Shown here: in pieces, positions 39,009 through 50,498 of the stretch
Layout of the letters: each line of letters starts with the position of its first letter
How positions within the stretch are numbered: the first letter of the stretch is position 1
Assembly: GCF_004337445.1 (NCBI RefSeq)
Contig: NZ_SJZB01000010.1
Coordinates: 1-64,000, forward strand
DNA length: 64,000 nt
Source of the DNA: Parasulfuritortus cantonensis
GTDB lineage: Bacteria > Pseudomonadota > Gammaproteobacteria > Burkholderiales > Thiobacillaceae
Direction: 5' to 3'
The notes under the pieces: generated by a model
The model's input: the letters and a program-made list of their open reading frames with translations, nothing else
Told to the model about the DNA's origin: nothing
Databases searched by the model: none
Program-made: the position numbers and the translations under genes

Positions 39009-39334
39009 ACGTTTTCCTTGCGGTTTGCCTTCTCGACCAGGCCAGACATGCCCTCGCGCCGGGCCAGTTCGGCCAGGATCTCCTCCGGCCGGATACCCTC
39101 GCGGGCCAGCAGGACCATGGAATGGAACCAGAGATCGGCAGTTTCGTAAATGATCTTCTCGCGCACCCCGTCCTTGGCCGCCATGATGGTCTCGGCGGCC
39201 TCCTCGGCCACCTTCTTGAGGATGGCGTCGAGGCCCTTGGCGTACAGCTTGGCCACGTAGGAAGACTGCGGATCGGCCTGTTTGCGCGCCGCCAGTGTAT
39301 CGGCCAGTCGTGACAGTACGTCGTCGTTGCTCAT
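39005..39334 (-). CDS. hisE: phosphoribosyl-ATP pyrophosphatase
   Basis: 109-residue all-helical MazG-like enzyme for step 2 of histidine synthesis (PR-ATP to PR-AMP). The metal-binding helices are [13 protein letters not shown] and [14 protein letters not shown]. It is separate from hisI, as usual in betaproteobacteria, and overlaps hisI and hinT by ATGA at each end. Confidence 0.96.
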   Translation of the reverse strand: MSNDDVLSRLADTLAARKQADPQSSYVAKLYAKGLDAILKKVAEEAAETIMAAKDGVREKIIYETADLWFHSMVLLAREGIRPEEILAELARREGMSGLVEKANRKENV

Positions 39335-39720
39335 TTGCGGTAGATCTCGTGCGGGTCCTTCAGCACCGGCTCCACGGTCGCCCATTCCTGGCCGTCCAGC
39401 TTCTGGAAGAAGCAGCTCTTGCGGCCGGTATGGCAGGCGATGCCGCCGGTCTGGATGATCTTGAGCAGGATCACGTCCTCGTCGCAGTCGGTGCGGATCT
39501 CGAGCACCTTCTGGGTATGGCCGGATTCCTCGCCCTTGTGCCACAGCTTCTTGCGCGAGCGCGACCAGTACACGGCCTCGCCCAGGTCGGCGGTCTTCCT
39601 GAGCGCCTCGCGATTCATCCAGGCCACCATGAGTATCTCGCCGGTGTCGGCGTCCTGGGCGATCGCCGGCACCAGGCCATCGTCGTTCCAGGCGATCTTG
39701 TTCAGCCAGACTTCACTCAC
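39331..39720 (-). CDS. hisI: phosphoribosyl-AMP cyclohydrolase
   Basis: 129-residue Zn/Mg enzyme for step 3 of histidine synthesis. Core motifs are [31 protein letters not shown], the metal site [10 protein letters not shown], and HTGRKSCFF with the catalytic Cys. A GTG start at 39720 overlaps the hisF stop (GTGA). Confidence 0.96.
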   Translation of the reverse strand: MSEVWLNKIAWNDDGLVPAIAQDADTGEILMVAWMNREALRKTADLGEAVYWSRSRKKLWHKGEESGHTQKVLEIRTDCDEDVILLKIIQTGGIACHTGRKSCFFQKLDGQEWATVEPVLKDPHEIYRK

Positions 39721-40487
39721 AGGCGCACCTCGATGCCCTGCTCGGCCATGGCACGCTTGGCCTCTTCGACGGTGTATTCGCCGAAGTGGAAGATGCTGGC
39801 CGCCAGCACGGCATCGGCGCCGCCCTTGCTGACGCCCTCGCACAGGTGCTGCAGGTTGCCCACGCCGCCGCTGGCGATCACCGGGATGCGCAGGGCGTCG
39901 GAGAAGGCGCGGGTGAGGTTGAGGTCGAAGCCGATCTTGGCGCCGTCGCGGTCCATGCTCGTGAGCAGGATCTCGCCGGCGCCGTATTCCTGCATGCGCA
40001 GGCCCCATTCCAGGGCGTCCAGACCGGTGGGCCGGCGACCGCCGTGGGTGAACACCTCCCACTTCGGGTTGGCGCCCCAGACGGTCTGCTTGGCGTCGAT
40101 GGCGACCACGATGCACTGGGAACCGAAGCGGCCCGAGCACTCGCGTACCAGCTCCGGGTTGCTCACCGCCGAGGTGTTGATGGAGACCTTGTCGGCACCG
40201 GCGTTGAGCAGGCGCAGGACGTCGTTGGGCTGGCGCACGCCGCCGCCCACGGTCAACGGGATGAACACCTGGGCGGCGACGTCCTCGATGATGTGCAGGA
40301 TGAGGTCGCGGTCGTCCGAACTGGCGGTGATGTCCAGGAAGGTCAGTTCGTCGGCACCCTGCTCGTCGTAACGGCGGGCGATCTCGACCGGGTCGCCGGC
40401 ATCGCGCAGGTTGACGAAGTTGACGCCCTTCACCACCCGGCCGGCGGTGACGTCGAGACAAGGGATGATGCGCTTGGCGAGGCCCAT
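39717..40487 (-). CDS. hisF: imidazole glycerol phosphate synthase subunit HisF
   Basis: 256-residue TIM-barrel cyclase that joins PRFAR with ammonia from HisH to give IGP and AICAR. Catalytic Asp is in [15 protein letters not shown] and the second in [10 protein letters not shown]. Phosphate loops are VGGGVR and ASGGVGN. The ATG shares one base with the hisA stop (TGATG). Confidence 0.97.
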   Translation of the reverse strand: MGLAKRIIPCLDVTAGRVVKGVNFVNLRDAGDPVEIARRYDEQGADELTFLDITASSDDRDLILHIIEDVAAQVFIPLTVGGGVRQPNDVLRLLNAGADKVSINTSAVSNPELVRECSGRFGSQCIVVAIDAKQTVWGANPKWEVFTHGGRRPTGLDALEWGLRMQEYGAGEILLTSMDRDGAKIGFDLNLTRAFSDALRIPVIASGGVGNLQHLCEGVSKGGADAVLAASIFHFGEYTVEEAKRAMAEQGIEVRL

Positions 40488-41230
40488 CAGGCGAGACCGA
40501 GCTCGTCGGCCAGGTTCTGGGCGGCGACGAAATCCAGCGTGCCTTCGTAGATGGCGCGCCCGGTGATGGCGCCCATGATGCCTTCGTCCTCGACCGCGCA
40601 GAGCTTGCGGATGTCGTCCAGGTTGGTGATGCCGCCGCTGGCGATGACCGGAATGGTCAGGGCCCGGGCCAGGCGGACCGTGGCATCGACGTTGACGCCG
40701 GAGAGCATGCCGTCGCGGCCGATGTCGGTGTAGACCACCGCCTCGACGCCGTAGTCCTGGAAGCGCTGGGCGAGGTCGACCACCTCGTGGTGGGTCACCT
40801 TGGACCAGCCCTCCACCGCCACCATGCCGTCCTTGGCATCGAGGCCGACCACGACATGGCCGGGAAAGGCATTGCAGGCGTCGTGCAGGAAGCCGGGGTT
40901 CTTGACCGCCGCGCTGCCGATGATGACGTAGCGGATGCCGTCGTCCAGGTAGCGCTCGATGGTATCCAGGTCGCGGATGCCGCCGCCCAGTTGCACGGGG
41001 ATGTCGTCGCCGACCGCGTCGGTGATCGCCTTGATGGCGGCCTCGTTGACCGGCTTGCCGGCGAAGGCGCCGTTGAGGTCGACCAGGTGGAGGCGCCGGG
41101 CACCGGCGTCCACCCACTTGCGCGCCATGGCGGCGGGGTCCTCCGAGAACACGGTGGCGCTATCCATTTCACCTTGGCGCAGGCGCACGCACTGACCGTC
41201 CTTGAGGTCGATGGCGGGGATGACAATCAT
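40487..41230 (-). CDS. hisA: ProFAR isomerase
   Basis: 247-residue TIM barrel that isomerises ProFAR to PRFAR, with start [17 protein letters not shown], phosphate-binding QLGGGIRD and ASGGITN, and the catalytic Asp pair in the AIDLKDG and [10 protein letters not shown] segments. It lies 20 bases after hisH. Confidence 0.97.
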   Translation of the reverse strand: MIVIPAIDLKDGQCVRLRQGEMDSATVFSEDPAAMARKWVDAGARRLHLVDLNGAFAGKPVNEAAIKAITDAVGDDIPVQLGGGIRDLDTIERYLDDGIRYVIIGSAAVKNPGFLHDACNAFPGHVVVGLDAKDGMVAVEGWSKVTHHEVVDLAQRFQDYGVEAVVYTDIGRDGMLSGVNVDATVRLARALTIPVIASGGITNLDDIRKLCAVEDEGIMGAITGRAIYEGTLDFVAAQNLADELGLA

Positions 41231-41250
41231 GATGCGGTACTCTCAAAGAC

Positions 41251-41901
41251 TTATGAATTGGGATTACCGTCCCAGGTTACGAAATTGGCCAGCAGGCGCA
41301 AGCCGGCCGTGGCGCTTTTCTCCGGGTGGAACTGCACCGCGAAGACGTTGTCGCGCGCGCAGGCGCAGACGAATTCGGTGGGGTAATCGGCACTGCCGAC
41401 CGCCAGGTCCGGATCGGCCGGCACCACGTGGTAGCTGTGCACGAAGTAGAACCGGGTGGCGTCCTCGATGCCCGCCCAGAGCGGATGCGGGCGCAGCTGG
41501 CGGACGTTGTTCCAGCCCATGTGCGGCACCTTGAGCTTGTTGCCCTGGGCATCGTGCATCCGGGCATCCTGGAAGCGCACGACGTTGCCGGCGAACAGGC
41601 CCAGGCACGGGGTGTCACCCTCCTCGCTGTGCGCGAACAGGACCTGCAGGCCCATGCAGATGCCGAGGAAGGGCTTTTCCGCCGCCGCCTGGAGGACGGC
41701 ATCGCGCAGGCCGTGGCCGTTGATCGCCGCCATGCAGTCGCGCGCCGCGCCCTGGCCGGGGAAGACCACCCGGCCGGCGGCCAGAATGGTGGCGGGGTCG
41801 CCCGTGACGACGACCTCGGCCCCGGGGGCGACGTGCTCGACCGCCTTGGCTACGGAATGGAGATTGCCCATGCCGTAGTCGACCACCGCGACATCGGCCA
41901 T
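41251..41901 (-). CDS. hisH: imidazole glycerol phosphate synthase subunit HisH
   Basis: 216-residue class I glutamine amidotransferase that feeds ammonia to HisF. The nucleophile Cys is in FLGICMGLQVLF, and the His-Glu pair is in VQFHPEKS. N-terminus VAVVDYGMGNLHSV is typical. The start overlaps the hisB stop by one base. Confidence 0.97.
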   Translation of the reverse strand: MADVAVVDYGMGNLHSVAKAVEHVAPGAEVVVTGDPATILAAGRVVFPGQGAARDCMAAINGHGLRDAVLQAAAEKPFLGICMGLQVLFAHSEEGDTPCLGLFAGNVVRFQDARMHDAQGNKLKVPHMGWNNVRQLRPHPLWAGIEDATRFYFVHSYHVVPADPDLAVGSADYPTEFVCACARDNVFAVQFHPEKSATAGLRLLANFVTWDGNPNS

Positions 41902-42488
41902 CAGAGCGTCCCCTTGGTCGACGGCATGCGGTCGCCCAGGCGCGGGTCGGCCTCGAGGGCCATGCGCAGGGCGCGGCCGAAGGCCTTGAACACCGTTTCG
42001 GCCTGATGGTGGGCGTTGATGCCGCGCAGGTTGTCGACGTGCAGGGTGACGCCGGCATGGTTGACGAAGCCCTGGAAGAATTCCCGGAACAGATCGACGT
42101 CGAAGTCGCCGATGCGGGCGCGCGTGAACTCGACGCGGTATTCCAGGCCGGGCCGGCCCGAGAGGTCGATGACCACGCGCGAGAGCGCCTCGTCGAGCGG
42201 CACGTAGGCGTGCCCGTAGCGGCGGATGCCCTTCTTGTCGCCGAGCGCCCGGGCGAAGGCCTGGCCCAGGGTGATGCCGATGTCCTCGACCGTATGGTGG
42301 GCATCGATGTGCAGATCGCCCTCGGCCTTGACCGCCAGATCGATGAGGCCGTGGCGGGCGACCTGGTCCAGCATGTGGTCGAGAAAACCCACGCCGGTGG
42401 CAAGTTCGGCGGCGCCCGTGCCGTCGAGCTCGACAGCGACAGTGATACGGGTCTCCAGGGTGCTGCGCGATACTTCGGAATTACGCAT
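41901..42488 (-). CDS. hisB: imidazoleglycerol-phosphate dehydratase
   Basis: 195-residue monofunctional dehydratase with the two Mn-binding [10 protein letters not shown] and [10 protein letters not shown] motifs. The ATG at 42488 ([23 protein letters not shown]) is chosen; upstream in-frame starts only add non-conserved residues. It is the first gene of the minus-strand hisBHAFIE-hinT-tatABC run and diverges from hisC, so a promoter must lie in the 100-base gap 42489-42588. Confidence 0.96.
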   Translation of the reverse strand: MRNSEVSRSTLETRITVAVELDGTGAAELATGVGFLDHMLDQVARHGLIDLAVKAEGDLHIDAHHTVEDIGITLGQAFARALGDKKGIRRYGHAYVPLDEALSRVVIDLSGRPGLEYRVEFTRARIGDFDVDLFREFFQGFVNHAGVTLHVDNLRGINAHHQAETVFKAFGRALRMALEADPRLGDRMPSTKGTL

Positions 42489-42588
42489 GGACGCGGGTAC
42501 GAGTAGGTATGGCAAACGGGCAAACGTAAGGGGCATGATACCATTCGACGCCTGACTTTTTCCCACCCCTGAACCGAATATTTCAGCC

Positions 42589-43647
42589 ATGAGCCGCTAC
42601 TGGAGCGAGGTCGTCCACTCCCTGACCCCCTACGTCCCGGGCGAGCAGCCCAAGCTGCCCGACCTCGTCAAGCTCAACACCAACGAGAACCCCTACGGCC
42701 CCTCTCCGCTCGCCCTGGCCGCCATCCAGGCCGAGTTGGACACCCTGCGCCTGTACCCGGATCCGAACGCCGACCGGCTGAAGGCCGCGATCGCCGAATG
42801 CCACGGCATCGCGCCCGCCAACGTGTTCGTCGGCAACGGTTCCGACGAGGTCCTCGCCCACGTCTTCCTGGCCCTGCTCAGGCACGACCTGCCGACCCTG
42901 TTCCCGGACATCACCTACAGCTTCTACCCGGTCTACTGCGGTCTCTACGACATCGCCTACGAGACCGTGCCGCTGGCCGACGACTTCAGCATTCGGCCGG
43001 AGGATTACCGGCGCCCGAACGGCGGCATCATCTTCGCCAACCCGAACGCGCCAACCGGGCGCTTGCTGTTGCTGCCGCAGATCGAGACCATCCTGGCGGC
43101 CAACCCCGATTCCGTGGTCGTGGTCGACGAGGCTTACATCGACTTCGGCGGCGATAGCGCCGTGCCGCTGGTGGCGCGCTACCCGAACCTGCTGGTGGTG
43201 CAGACCCTGTCCAAGTCGCGCTCCCTGGCCGGCCTGCGGATCGGCTTCGCGATCGGCCACGTCGACCTGATCCAGGCCCTGGTACGGGTCAAGGACAGCT
43301 TCAACTCCTACCCGCTCGACCGCCTGGCGATCGCCGGCGGCGCCGCCGCCATGGCGGACCGGGACCACTTCGAGCGCACCCGCCGGGCGGTCATCGTCAG
43401 CCGCGCCTGGCTGAGCGGCGAACTGGCCGACCTGGGCTTCGAGGTCCTGCCCTCCGCGGCCAACTTCATCTTCGCCCGCCATCCGGAACGGGACGCCGGC
43501 GAGCTGGCCAAGGCCCTGCGCGAACGCAGCATCATCGTGCGCCACTTCCGGCAGCCGCGCATCGAGCAATACCTGCGCATCACGGTGGGCAGCGACGGCC
43601 AGTGCCAGGCGCTGGTGGCCGCCCTGCGCCGACTGCTGGCGCCCTGA
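42589..43647 (+). CDS. hisC: histidinol-phosphate aminotransferase, inverted relative to the his operon
   Basis: 352-residue PLP-dependent class I/II aminotransferase. Marks are [52 protein letters not shown], the PLP-Lys in [15 protein letters not shown], and the C-terminal [19 protein letters not shown]. The ATG at 42589 is the only reasonable start. Unlike the genes on both sides it is on the plus strand, between hisB (divergent) and the end of hisD, where the usual order places a co-directional hisC. Confidence 0.96.
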   Translation: MSRYWSEVVHSLTPYVPGEQPKLPDLVKLNTNENPYGPSPLALAAIQAELDTLRLYPDPNADRLKAAIAECHGIAPANVFVGNGSDEVLAHVFLALLRHDLPTLFPDITYSFYPVYCGLYDIAYETVPLADDFSIRPEDYRRPNGGIIFANPNAPTGRLLLLPQIETILAANPDSVVVVDEAYIDFGGDSAVPLVARYPNLLVVQTLSKSRSLAGLRIGFAIGHVDLIQALVRVKDSFNSYPLDRLAIAGGAAAMADRDHFERTRRAVIVSRAWLSGELADLGFEVLPSAANFIFARHPERDAGELAKALRERSIIVRHFRQPRIEQYLRITVGSDGQCQALVAALRRLLAP

Positions 43648-43660
43648 CCGGGCGCGCGTC

Positions 43661-44005
43661 TCAGTCCCTGCCCGGCCGGTCATCCTGCCGGCAGGGCGTG
43701 CAGCCGGTGCCCTGGCAGCCGTCGAGATCGCCGAGGGGCCGGGCGAAGGTGTAGGCAGCCGGGCGTTTCACCAACTGGCAGGCGGATTCGCCGACCGTCC
43801 CGCTGGGCACGGTGAAGGGCAATCCGAGTACGAACAGGGCGCCGCCGACGACGGTGGAGGCCAGACCGATCGGGCGCAGGACGATCAGGTCGACCACCAT
43901 GTCGCCCCCCTTGTCGCCGGTCACCGTTTCCGCGCCGGCACAGACGGGCGGGCCGGCCAGCAGCGTGGCCAGGCCGAGCACGAGGGATGGATGGCGGATG
44001 CCCAT
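43661..44005 (-). CDS. small exported or membrane protein of unknown function
   Basis: 114 residues. An N-terminal signal-like segment (PSLVLGLATLLAGPPVCAGA) is followed by a hydrophobic helix (VVDLIVLRPIGLASTVVGGALFVLGLPFTVPSG), then a motif resembling small betaproteobacterial proteins of unknown role (SACQLVKRPAAYTFARPLGDL), and a Cys-rich end (CQGTGCTPC). A GGAGG site lies 5 bases before the ATG. It is convergent with hisC and lies downstream of the hisD terminator, so it is probably transcribed alone. I do not assign a function. Confidence 0.7.
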   Translation of the reverse strand: MGIRHPSLVLGLATLLAGPPVCAGAETVTGDKGGDMVVDLIVLRPIGLASTVVGGALFVLGLPFTVPSGTVGESACQLVKRPAAYTFARPLGDLDGCQGTGCTPCRQDDRPGRD

Positions 44006-44092
44006 GGCGACCTCCTTGGCGACGACGCGGACCTTATCAGTCTAGCGGTTGGAGCGCCGCCGGCGGCGGCATCCGAGCGCCCCGCAAATAAA

Positions 44093-44117
44093 AAAGGCCG
44101 GGGCGAGCCCGGCCTTT
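44093..44117 (-). terminator. intrinsic terminator after hisD
   Basis: AAAGGCCGGG / CCCGGCCTTT with a 5-base loop and an A-run on the plus strand, which reads as a U-tract on the minus strand. It follows the hisD stop by 18 bases and separates the murA-hisGD unit from the genes to its left. Confidence 0.88.
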
Positions 44118-44134
44118 CCCGTCCGTACCGAACC

Positions 44135-45433
44135 TCAGCCTTCGCGATACTCCGCGGAACGGGCATGGGCCTGCAGGCCTTCGCCGTAGGCCAGGGCGGC
44201 GGCGATCTCGCCCAAGGTCTTGGCACCCGCCTGGGAGACGTGGATCAGGCTGGAACGCTTCTGGAAGTCGTAGACGCCCAGGGGCGAGGAGAAACGCGCG
44301 GTGCGCGAAGTCGGCAGCACGTGGTTGGGGCCGGCGCAGTAGTCGCCCAGGGCCTCGCAGGTGTTGCGGCCCATGAAGATGGCGCCGGCGTGCTTGATCC
44401 TGGGCAGCATGGCGTCCGGATCTTCCACCGACAGTTCCAGGTGTTCGGGGGCGATGAAGTTGCCGATCTCGGCCGCTTCGTCGAGGTCGCCGCACTTGAT
44501 CAGGCCGCCGCGGTTGCTGATCGAGGTCTTGATCACCTCCAGGCGCGGCATGCTCGGCAGCAGGCGGTTGATGCTGGCCTGGACGGCATCCAGGAAGGCG
44601 GCATCCGGGGAGATCAGGATGGATTGCGCCAGCTCGTCGTGCTCGGCCTGGGAGAACAGGTCCATGGCGATCCAGTCCGGATTGGTCTTGCCATCGCAGA
44701 TGATCAGGATCTCGGACGGGCCGGCGATCATGTCGATGCCGACGATACCGAAAACCCGGCGCTTCGCCTCGGCGACGTAGGCGTTGCCCGGACCGACGAT
44801 CTTGTCGACCTGGGGCACGGTATCGGTGCCGTAGGCCAGGGCGGCCACCGCCTGGGCGCCGCCGATGGTGAACACGCGGTCGACGCCGGACACGGCGGCG
44901 GCAGCCAGGACGAGTTCGTTCTGGACGCCGTCCGGGGTCGGCACCACCATGATCAGTTCCTTGACCCCGGCGACCTTGGCCGGGATGGCGTTCATCAGCA
45001 CCGACGAGGGATAGGCGGCCTTGCCGCCGGGCACGTAGAGGCCGACGCGGTCGAGGGCGGTGACCTGCTGGCCGAGCACCGTACCGTCTGCCTCGGTATA
45101 GGTCCAGGACTGCATGAGCTGCTTCTCGTGATACATGCGCACCCGTTCGGCGGCCTGCCGGAGGGCACGTTCGAGGTGCAGGGGCAGGCTCTTGAGGGCG
45201 CCTTCGAGGCGCTCCCTGGGCAGTTCCAGGGCGGCCATGCTGTCGGCCTGGAGACGGTCGAAACGGGCGGTGTATTCCAGCACGGCGGCGTCGCCGCGGC
45301 TGCGTACGCCGCTCAGGATGGCATCGACGGCATCGGAGATCCCCCTGTCCGTCTCGGCTGAGAAGGCGAGCAGGTTTTTCAGGGCGGCCTGGAAGTCGGG
45401 CTGGGCGGAATCGAGGCGGGTGATGGTGGTCAT
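44135..45433 (-). CDS. hisD: histidinol dehydrogenase
   Basis: 432-residue Zn enzyme for the last two steps of histidine synthesis. Marks are [39 protein letters not shown], the [12 protein letters not shown] signature, the [11 protein letters not shown] segment, the Zn-region [16 protein letters not shown], and catalytic-region IAPEHLEL. The start [14 protein letters not shown] is chosen over an upstream in-frame start that lacks conservation. It follows hisG and ends at an intrinsic terminator. Confidence 0.97.
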   Translation of the reverse strand: MTTITRLDSAQPDFQAALKNLLAFSAETDRGISDAVDAILSGVRSRGDAAVLEYTARFDRLQADSMAALELPRERLEGALKSLPLHLERALRQAAERVRMYHEKQLMQSWTYTEADGTVLGQQVTALDRVGLYVPGGKAAYPSSVLMNAIPAKVAGVKELIMVVPTPDGVQNELVLAAAAVSGVDRVFTIGGAQAVAALAYGTDTVPQVDKIVGPGNAYVAEAKRRVFGIVGIDMIAGPSEILIICDGKTNPDWIAMDLFSQAEHDELAQSILISPDAAFLDAVQASINRLLPSMPRLEVIKTSISNRGGLIKCGDLDEAAEIGNFIAPEHLELSVEDPDAMLPRIKHAGAIFMGRNTCEALGDYCAGPNHVLPTSRTARFSSPLGVYDFQKRSSLIHVSQAGAKTLGEIAAALAYGEGLQAHARSAEYREG

Positions 45434-45478
45434 GATGTAACCCGATGCGTTGGCAAACAAATATTATAACCGCGTGAA

Positions 45479-46132
45479 TCAGGCCGAGGCAGCCCGCCGG
45501 AAGGTCTCGACGATGGGTTGGATGAGCTCGTGCTTCAGCTTCATCGACGCCTGGTTGACCACCAGGCGGGAACTGATCGGCATGATCTCCTCGACCGCGA
45601 CCAGGTTGTTCGCCTTCAGGGTGCCGCCGGTGGAGACCAGGTCGACGATCACGTCGGCCAGGCCGACCAGGGGTGCCAGCTCCATGGAGCCGTACAGCTT
45701 GATCAGGTCGACGTGCACGCCCTTGGCGGCGAAATGCAGGCGGGCGGTCTTGGTGTACTTGGTCGCCACGCGCAGGCGGGCGCCGCGCCGGACGGCAGCC
45801 TCATAGTCGAAACCGACCGGCGTGGCCACCATCATGCGGCACTTGGCGATGTTCAGGTCGACCGGCTGGTAGAGGCCCTCGCCGCCGTGTTCCACGAGGA
45901 CATCCTTGCCGGCGATGCCGAGGTCGGCGGCGCCGTGTTGGACATAGGTCGGCACGTCGGTGGCGCGGACGATGATCAGGCGCACGTCGGGGCGGTTGGT
46001 GCCGATGATCAGCTTGCGCGACGACTCCGGGTTCTCGTTCGGGGTGATGCCCGCCGCCGCCAGCAGCGGCACGGTCTCTTCGAAGATGCGGCCCTTCGAG
46101 AGGGCCAGGGTGACTTGATGATTGGTCGTCAC
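45479..46132 (-). CDS. hisG: ATP phosphoribosyltransferase, short form
   Basis: 217-residue HisG of the short type, which lacks the C-terminal regulatory domain and needs HisZ. It catalyses the first, feedback-controlled step of histidine synthesis. Motifs are [24 protein letters not shown] and the PRPP-loop region [13 protein letters not shown]. It starts with GTG, 4 bases after murA. hisZ is not in this window; in many betaproteobacteria it lies elsewhere. Confidence 0.96.
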   Translation of the reverse strand: MTTNHQVTLALSKGRIFEETVPLLAAAGITPNENPESSRKLIIGTNRPDVRLIIVRATDVPTYVQHGAADLGIAGKDVLVEHGGEGLYQPVDLNIAKCRMMVATPVGFDYEAAVRRGARLRVATKYTKTARLHFAAKGVHVDLIKLYGSMELAPLVGLADVIVDLVSTGGTLKANNLVAVEEIMPISSRLVVNQASMKLKHELIQPIVETFRRAASA

Positions 46133-46136
46133 GGGG

Positions 46137-47420
<1,284 letters not shown>

Positions 47421-48176
47421 TCAGTGGCGGAGTTTATAGCCGGTCTGGATCAGCCGCAAAGCCAACCCGCCGAGCAGCAGGGTGACCGGCGTCACCGCCG
47501 CCAGCGACAGCCAGGGACTCACGTCCGACTGGCCGTGGAAGCCGTAGCGGAAACCGTCGATCATGTAGAACACCGGGTTGTAATGCGACATTCCCTGCCA
47601 GAAGGCCGGCAGGGAATGGATGGAATAGAACACCCCGGACAGGAAGGTGAGCGGCATGATGATGAAGTTCTGCACGCCGGCCAGATGGTCGTACTTGTCG
47701 GCCCAGATGCCGGCCATGATGCCCAGGGCGCCGAAGGCGGCGCTGGCGAGCAGCGCGAAGGCGACCACCCAGAGCGGCCTGGCCAGGTTCAGGTCGGCGA
47801 AGAACAGGCCGACCACGAGGACGCCGGCCCCGACCACGATGCCGCGCACGATGGCCGCCAGCAGGTAGGCGGAGAAGAACTCGAAATGCGCCAGGGGCGG
47901 CAGCAGGATGAACACGATGCTGCCGCTCTGCTTGGACTGGATCAGGCTGGACGAACTGTTGGCGAAGGCGTTCTGCAGGATCGACATCATGATCAGGCCG
48001 GGCATCAGGAAGGCCGTGTAGCCGACCCCGGGATAGACCTCGACGTGCGCCGCCAGGACGTGGGAGAAGATCAGCAGATAGAGCAGTGCCGTGAGCACCG
48101 GCGCCAGCACGGTCTGCATGGCGACCTTGCCGAAGCGGATGATCTCCTTCCTGAACAGGGTGCCGAAACCGCTCAT
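47421..48176 (-). CDS. ABC-2 type transporter permease
   Basis: 251-residue, six-TM permease of the YadH/ABC-2 type. It contains the family segment SGVFYSIHSLPAFWQGMSHYNPVFYMIDGFRYGFHG and an N-terminal cytoplasmic FRKEIIRFGK. It starts in an ATGA overlap with its ATPase. The same pair sits between mlaB and murA in many betaproteobacteria. Substrate unknown; an envelope lipid or glycan is a guess from context. Confidence 0.92.
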   Translation of the reverse strand: MSGFGTLFRKEIIRFGKVAMQTVLAPVLTALLYLLIFSHVLAAHVEVYPGVGYTAFLMPGLIMMSILQNAFANSSSSLIQSKQSGSIVFILLPPLAHFEFFSAYLLAAIVRGIVVGAGVLVVGLFFADLNLARPLWVVAFALLASAAFGALGIMAGIWADKYDHLAGVQNFIIMPLTFLSGVFYSIHSLPAFWQGMSHYNPVFYMIDGFRYGFHGQSDVSPWLSLAAVTPVTLLLGGLALRLIQTGYKLRH

Positions 48177-49074
48177 GCGCCCTGCCCCACCAGCTTGATG
48201 AACACCTCCTCGAGATCGGCCTGGCGCAGTTGCATGCGCTCGATCCGGATGCCGTTGCGGCGCAATTCCGCCAGGATGCCCTCCAACTCCGCGTAATCCG
48301 GCAGGGCGAGTACGAAGCGGTTGCCGTCGTGGCCGACCACGCGGGCGTCGAGGTTCTCCGGCAGGAGCGTGCTGGACAACACCAGTTCGAGGCGCTGCTC
48401 GTCCTCCCGACGCAGCAGGTTGACGGTGCGATCGAGGGCGACGATGCGGCCCTCCTTGAGCATGGCGACCCGCTCGCACAGCTCCTCCGCCTCCTCCAGG
48501 TAGTGGGTGGTCAGCAGGATGGTGTGGCCTTCCCGGTTGAGGCGCCGGATGAAGGCCCAGAGCGATTGCCGCAACTCGACGTCCACGCCGGCGGTCGGCT
48601 CGTCGAGGACGATGACGGGCGGCTTGTGCACCAGCGCCTGGGCCACCAGCAGCCGGCGCTTCATGCCGCCCGACAGGGTGCGGGTATAGGCGTCCGCCTT
48701 GTCGGCCAGGCTCAGGTTCTCGAGCAGTTCGTCGATCCAGGCATCGTTGCGGTGCAGGCCGTAATAGCCGGACTGGAAGCGCAGCATCTCGCGCACCGTG
48801 AAGAAGGCGTCGTAGACGAGTTCCTGGGGCACCACGCCGAGGCTCCGCCGGGCCAGGCGGTAATCGCGCACGACATCGTGCCCCATCACCGCGGCACTGC
48901 CCGCGCTGGGTCGGGCGAGGCCGGCCAACAGGCTGATGAGGGTGGTCTTGCCGGCCCCGTTCGGGCCCAGGAGGGCGAAGAACTCGCCTTCGGCAATATC
49001 GAGATCGACGCCGCGCAACGCATGCACGGTGCGATAGCGCTTTTCCAGCGCACGCAGACGGACTGCCGGGGCAT
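48173..49074 (-). CDS. ABC-2 type transporter ATPase, apparent frameshift at the N-terminus
   Basis: ATP-binding subunit of about 300 residues. Walker A is LLGPNGAGKTTL, the signature is LSGGMKRRLLVAQAL, Walker B is VIVLDEPTAGVD, and the H-loop is LLTTHYLEEAE. The readable frame with a legal start begins only at GTG 49027 (MHALRGVDL). That would omit the N-terminal strand with the A-loop aromatic (LRALEKRYRTV), which is present upstream in frame but has no start codon. Adding one base to the four-base run 49068-49071 joins it to ATG 49074, which then overlaps the mlaB stop as TGATG. I take that as the true start and the lost base as a likely error. Confidence 0.88.
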
Positions 49075-49346
49075 CAGTGGATCAGGTCGGCCAGGCCGTA
49101 CAGTCCGGCCAGGCTGTGCACGCTCTCGGGCAGGTTGCGGAAGCTCAGGGGCTGCGAACGGGCCTGCGCCCGGCGCTGCCAGGACAGGAGCAGGCTGAGC
49201 GCCGAGGAGTCGACCTTGGTCACGCCGGCCAGGTCGAACACCGTGACGCCGCGCGCCAGGGCTTGTTCGCCCTCCTGCAGCGCCCGGGTGGCCTCGGCCA
49301 GGGTCAGGGCACCTTCCGGATAGGCGACCGTATCCTCGATGCGCAT
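49074..49346 (-). CDS. mlaB: STAS-domain protein MlaB
   Basis: 90-residue STAS domain protein that binds MlaF and stabilises the Mla ABC complex. The helix-1 motif is VDSSALSLLLSWQRRA, with the Ser-Ser typical of STAS folds. It lies 7 bases after mlaC and overlaps the next gene by one base. Confidence 0.88.
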   Translation of the reverse strand: MRIEDTVAYPEGALTLAEATRALQEGEQALARGVTVFDLAGVTKVDSSALSLLLSWQRRAQARSQPLSFRNLPESVHSLAGLYGLADLIH

Positions 49347-49353
49347 CGCCGTC

Positions 49354-49956
49354 CTACTTGCGCTGGTTGCGCCGGCTGAGCGTTTCGATGAGGCCATCGA
49401 TCCCGCCCTTGCGCACCTCGGAGTTGAAGGAGTTGCGATATACGGTGACCAGGCTGACGCCGTCGACCATGACATCGTAGACCTTCCAGGCGTCGCTCAT
49501 CTTTTCCATGCGGTAATCGATGGTGATGGGCGGTGCGCCCGGCTTGCTGACCTCGGAATTGACGACCACGTCGGTATCGCCCGCCGCCATGCGCAGCGGC
49601 TTGAAATCGACCTTGTACTCGGCGACGCTGGACAGCGAAGCGGCATAGGTGCGCACCAGCAGGGCACGGAATTCGTCGACCAGGCGGTCCTGTTGTTCCG
49701 GGGTCGCCGTGTTCCAGTTGCGCGCCACGGCGAGCTTGGTCATGCGCTGGAAGTCGAAGTGCGGCAGGATTTTGGTTTCCACCACCGAATAAATCTTGGA
49801 GGCGCGGCCGTTCCTGATGTCGTCGTCCTGCTTGACGATCTGGATCACCTCATTGGTGGTGTTGCGGGCCAGGGTATCCGGGCCGATGATGGCCAGGGCC
49901 GCGGAACTGGCCAGCAGGGCGAGGGGCAGGAACAGCAGTCGGATAATTTTTTGCAT
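49354..49956 (-). CDS. mlaC: periplasmic phospholipid-binding protein MlaC
   Basis: 200-residue Ttg2D/MlaC family protein. A signal peptide (MQKIIRLLFLPLALLASSAALA) precedes the lipid-shuttle fold, seen in PHFDFQRMTKLAVARNWNTA and the C-terminal WKVYDVMVDGVSLVTVYRNSF. It carries phospholipid between the outer membrane and MlaFEDB. The start at 49956 is chosen for the signal peptide and a GGAAG site. It lies 68 bases after mlaD. Confidence 0.95.
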   Translation of the reverse strand: MQKIIRLLFLPLALLASSAALAIIGPDTLARNTTNEVIQIVKQDDDIRNGRASKIYSVVETKILPHFDFQRMTKLAVARNWNTATPEQQDRLVDEFRALLVRTYAASLSSVAEYKVDFKPLRMAAGDTDVVVNSEVSKPGAPPITIDYRMEKMSDAWKVYDVMVDGVSLVTVYRNSFNSEVRKGGIDGLIETLSRRNQRK

Positions 49957-50024
49957 CGTCACTTCCGGTTTTCCATGAATTGCCGCCATTTTGCGTCCGC
50001 ACGGCCGATCGTCAAGAGACATTC

Positions 50025-50498
50025 CTACTTCTGCGGCGTGGTAGGCTCATCGGCCTTGTTGTACAGGAACTGGCCGATCAGGTTCTCCAGGACCACGGCG
50101 CCCTGGGTGATCTTGATGCTGTCGCCCTGGGCCAGCATCTTCTCCTCGGCACCGGCCTCGAGGGCAATGTACTGCTCGCCGAGCAGGCCCGAGGTCATGA
50201 TCGCGGCGCTGGTATCGACCGGGAACTTGAAGTTGCTGCTGATGTTGAGCACCACCTCGGCGCGATAGGACTGGGTGTCGAAACGGATGTCGCCGACCCG
50301 GCCGACCACGACGCCGGCACTCTTGACCGGAGCACGCACCTTGAGACCGCCGATGTTGTCGAACTTGGCGTTCACGGCATAGGTCTGCGCCGTCTCGAAG
50401 GCACCGGTGTTGCTGACCTTCAGGGCCAGGAACATCAAGGCGGCAATGCCAGCCGCGACAAAAAACCCGACCCACAAATCCAGGGTTGCCCGTTCCAT
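50025..50498 (-). CDS. mlaD: MCE-domain lipid transport protein MlaD
   Basis: 157 residues: one N-terminal TM (DLWVGFFVAAGIAALMFLAL) and one MCE domain (YAVNAKFDNIGGLKVRAPVKSAGVVVGRV), ending in the hydrophobic pore helix (ENLIGQFLYNKAD). It makes the hexameric periplasmic ring on MlaE. GGAG lies 6 bases before the ATG at 50498. Normally it follows mlaE directly, but here mlaE is almost 10 kb away, so mlaDCB must have its own promoter in 50499-50778 or read through from mrfAB. Confidence 0.95.
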   Translation of the reverse strand: MERATLDLWVGFFVAAGIAALMFLALKVSNTGAFETAQTYAVNAKFDNIGGLKVRAPVKSAGVVVGRVGDIRFDTQSYRAEVVLNISSNFKFPVDTSAAIMTSGLLGEQYIALEAGAEEKMLAQGDSIKITQGAVVLENLIGQFLYNKADEPTTPQK

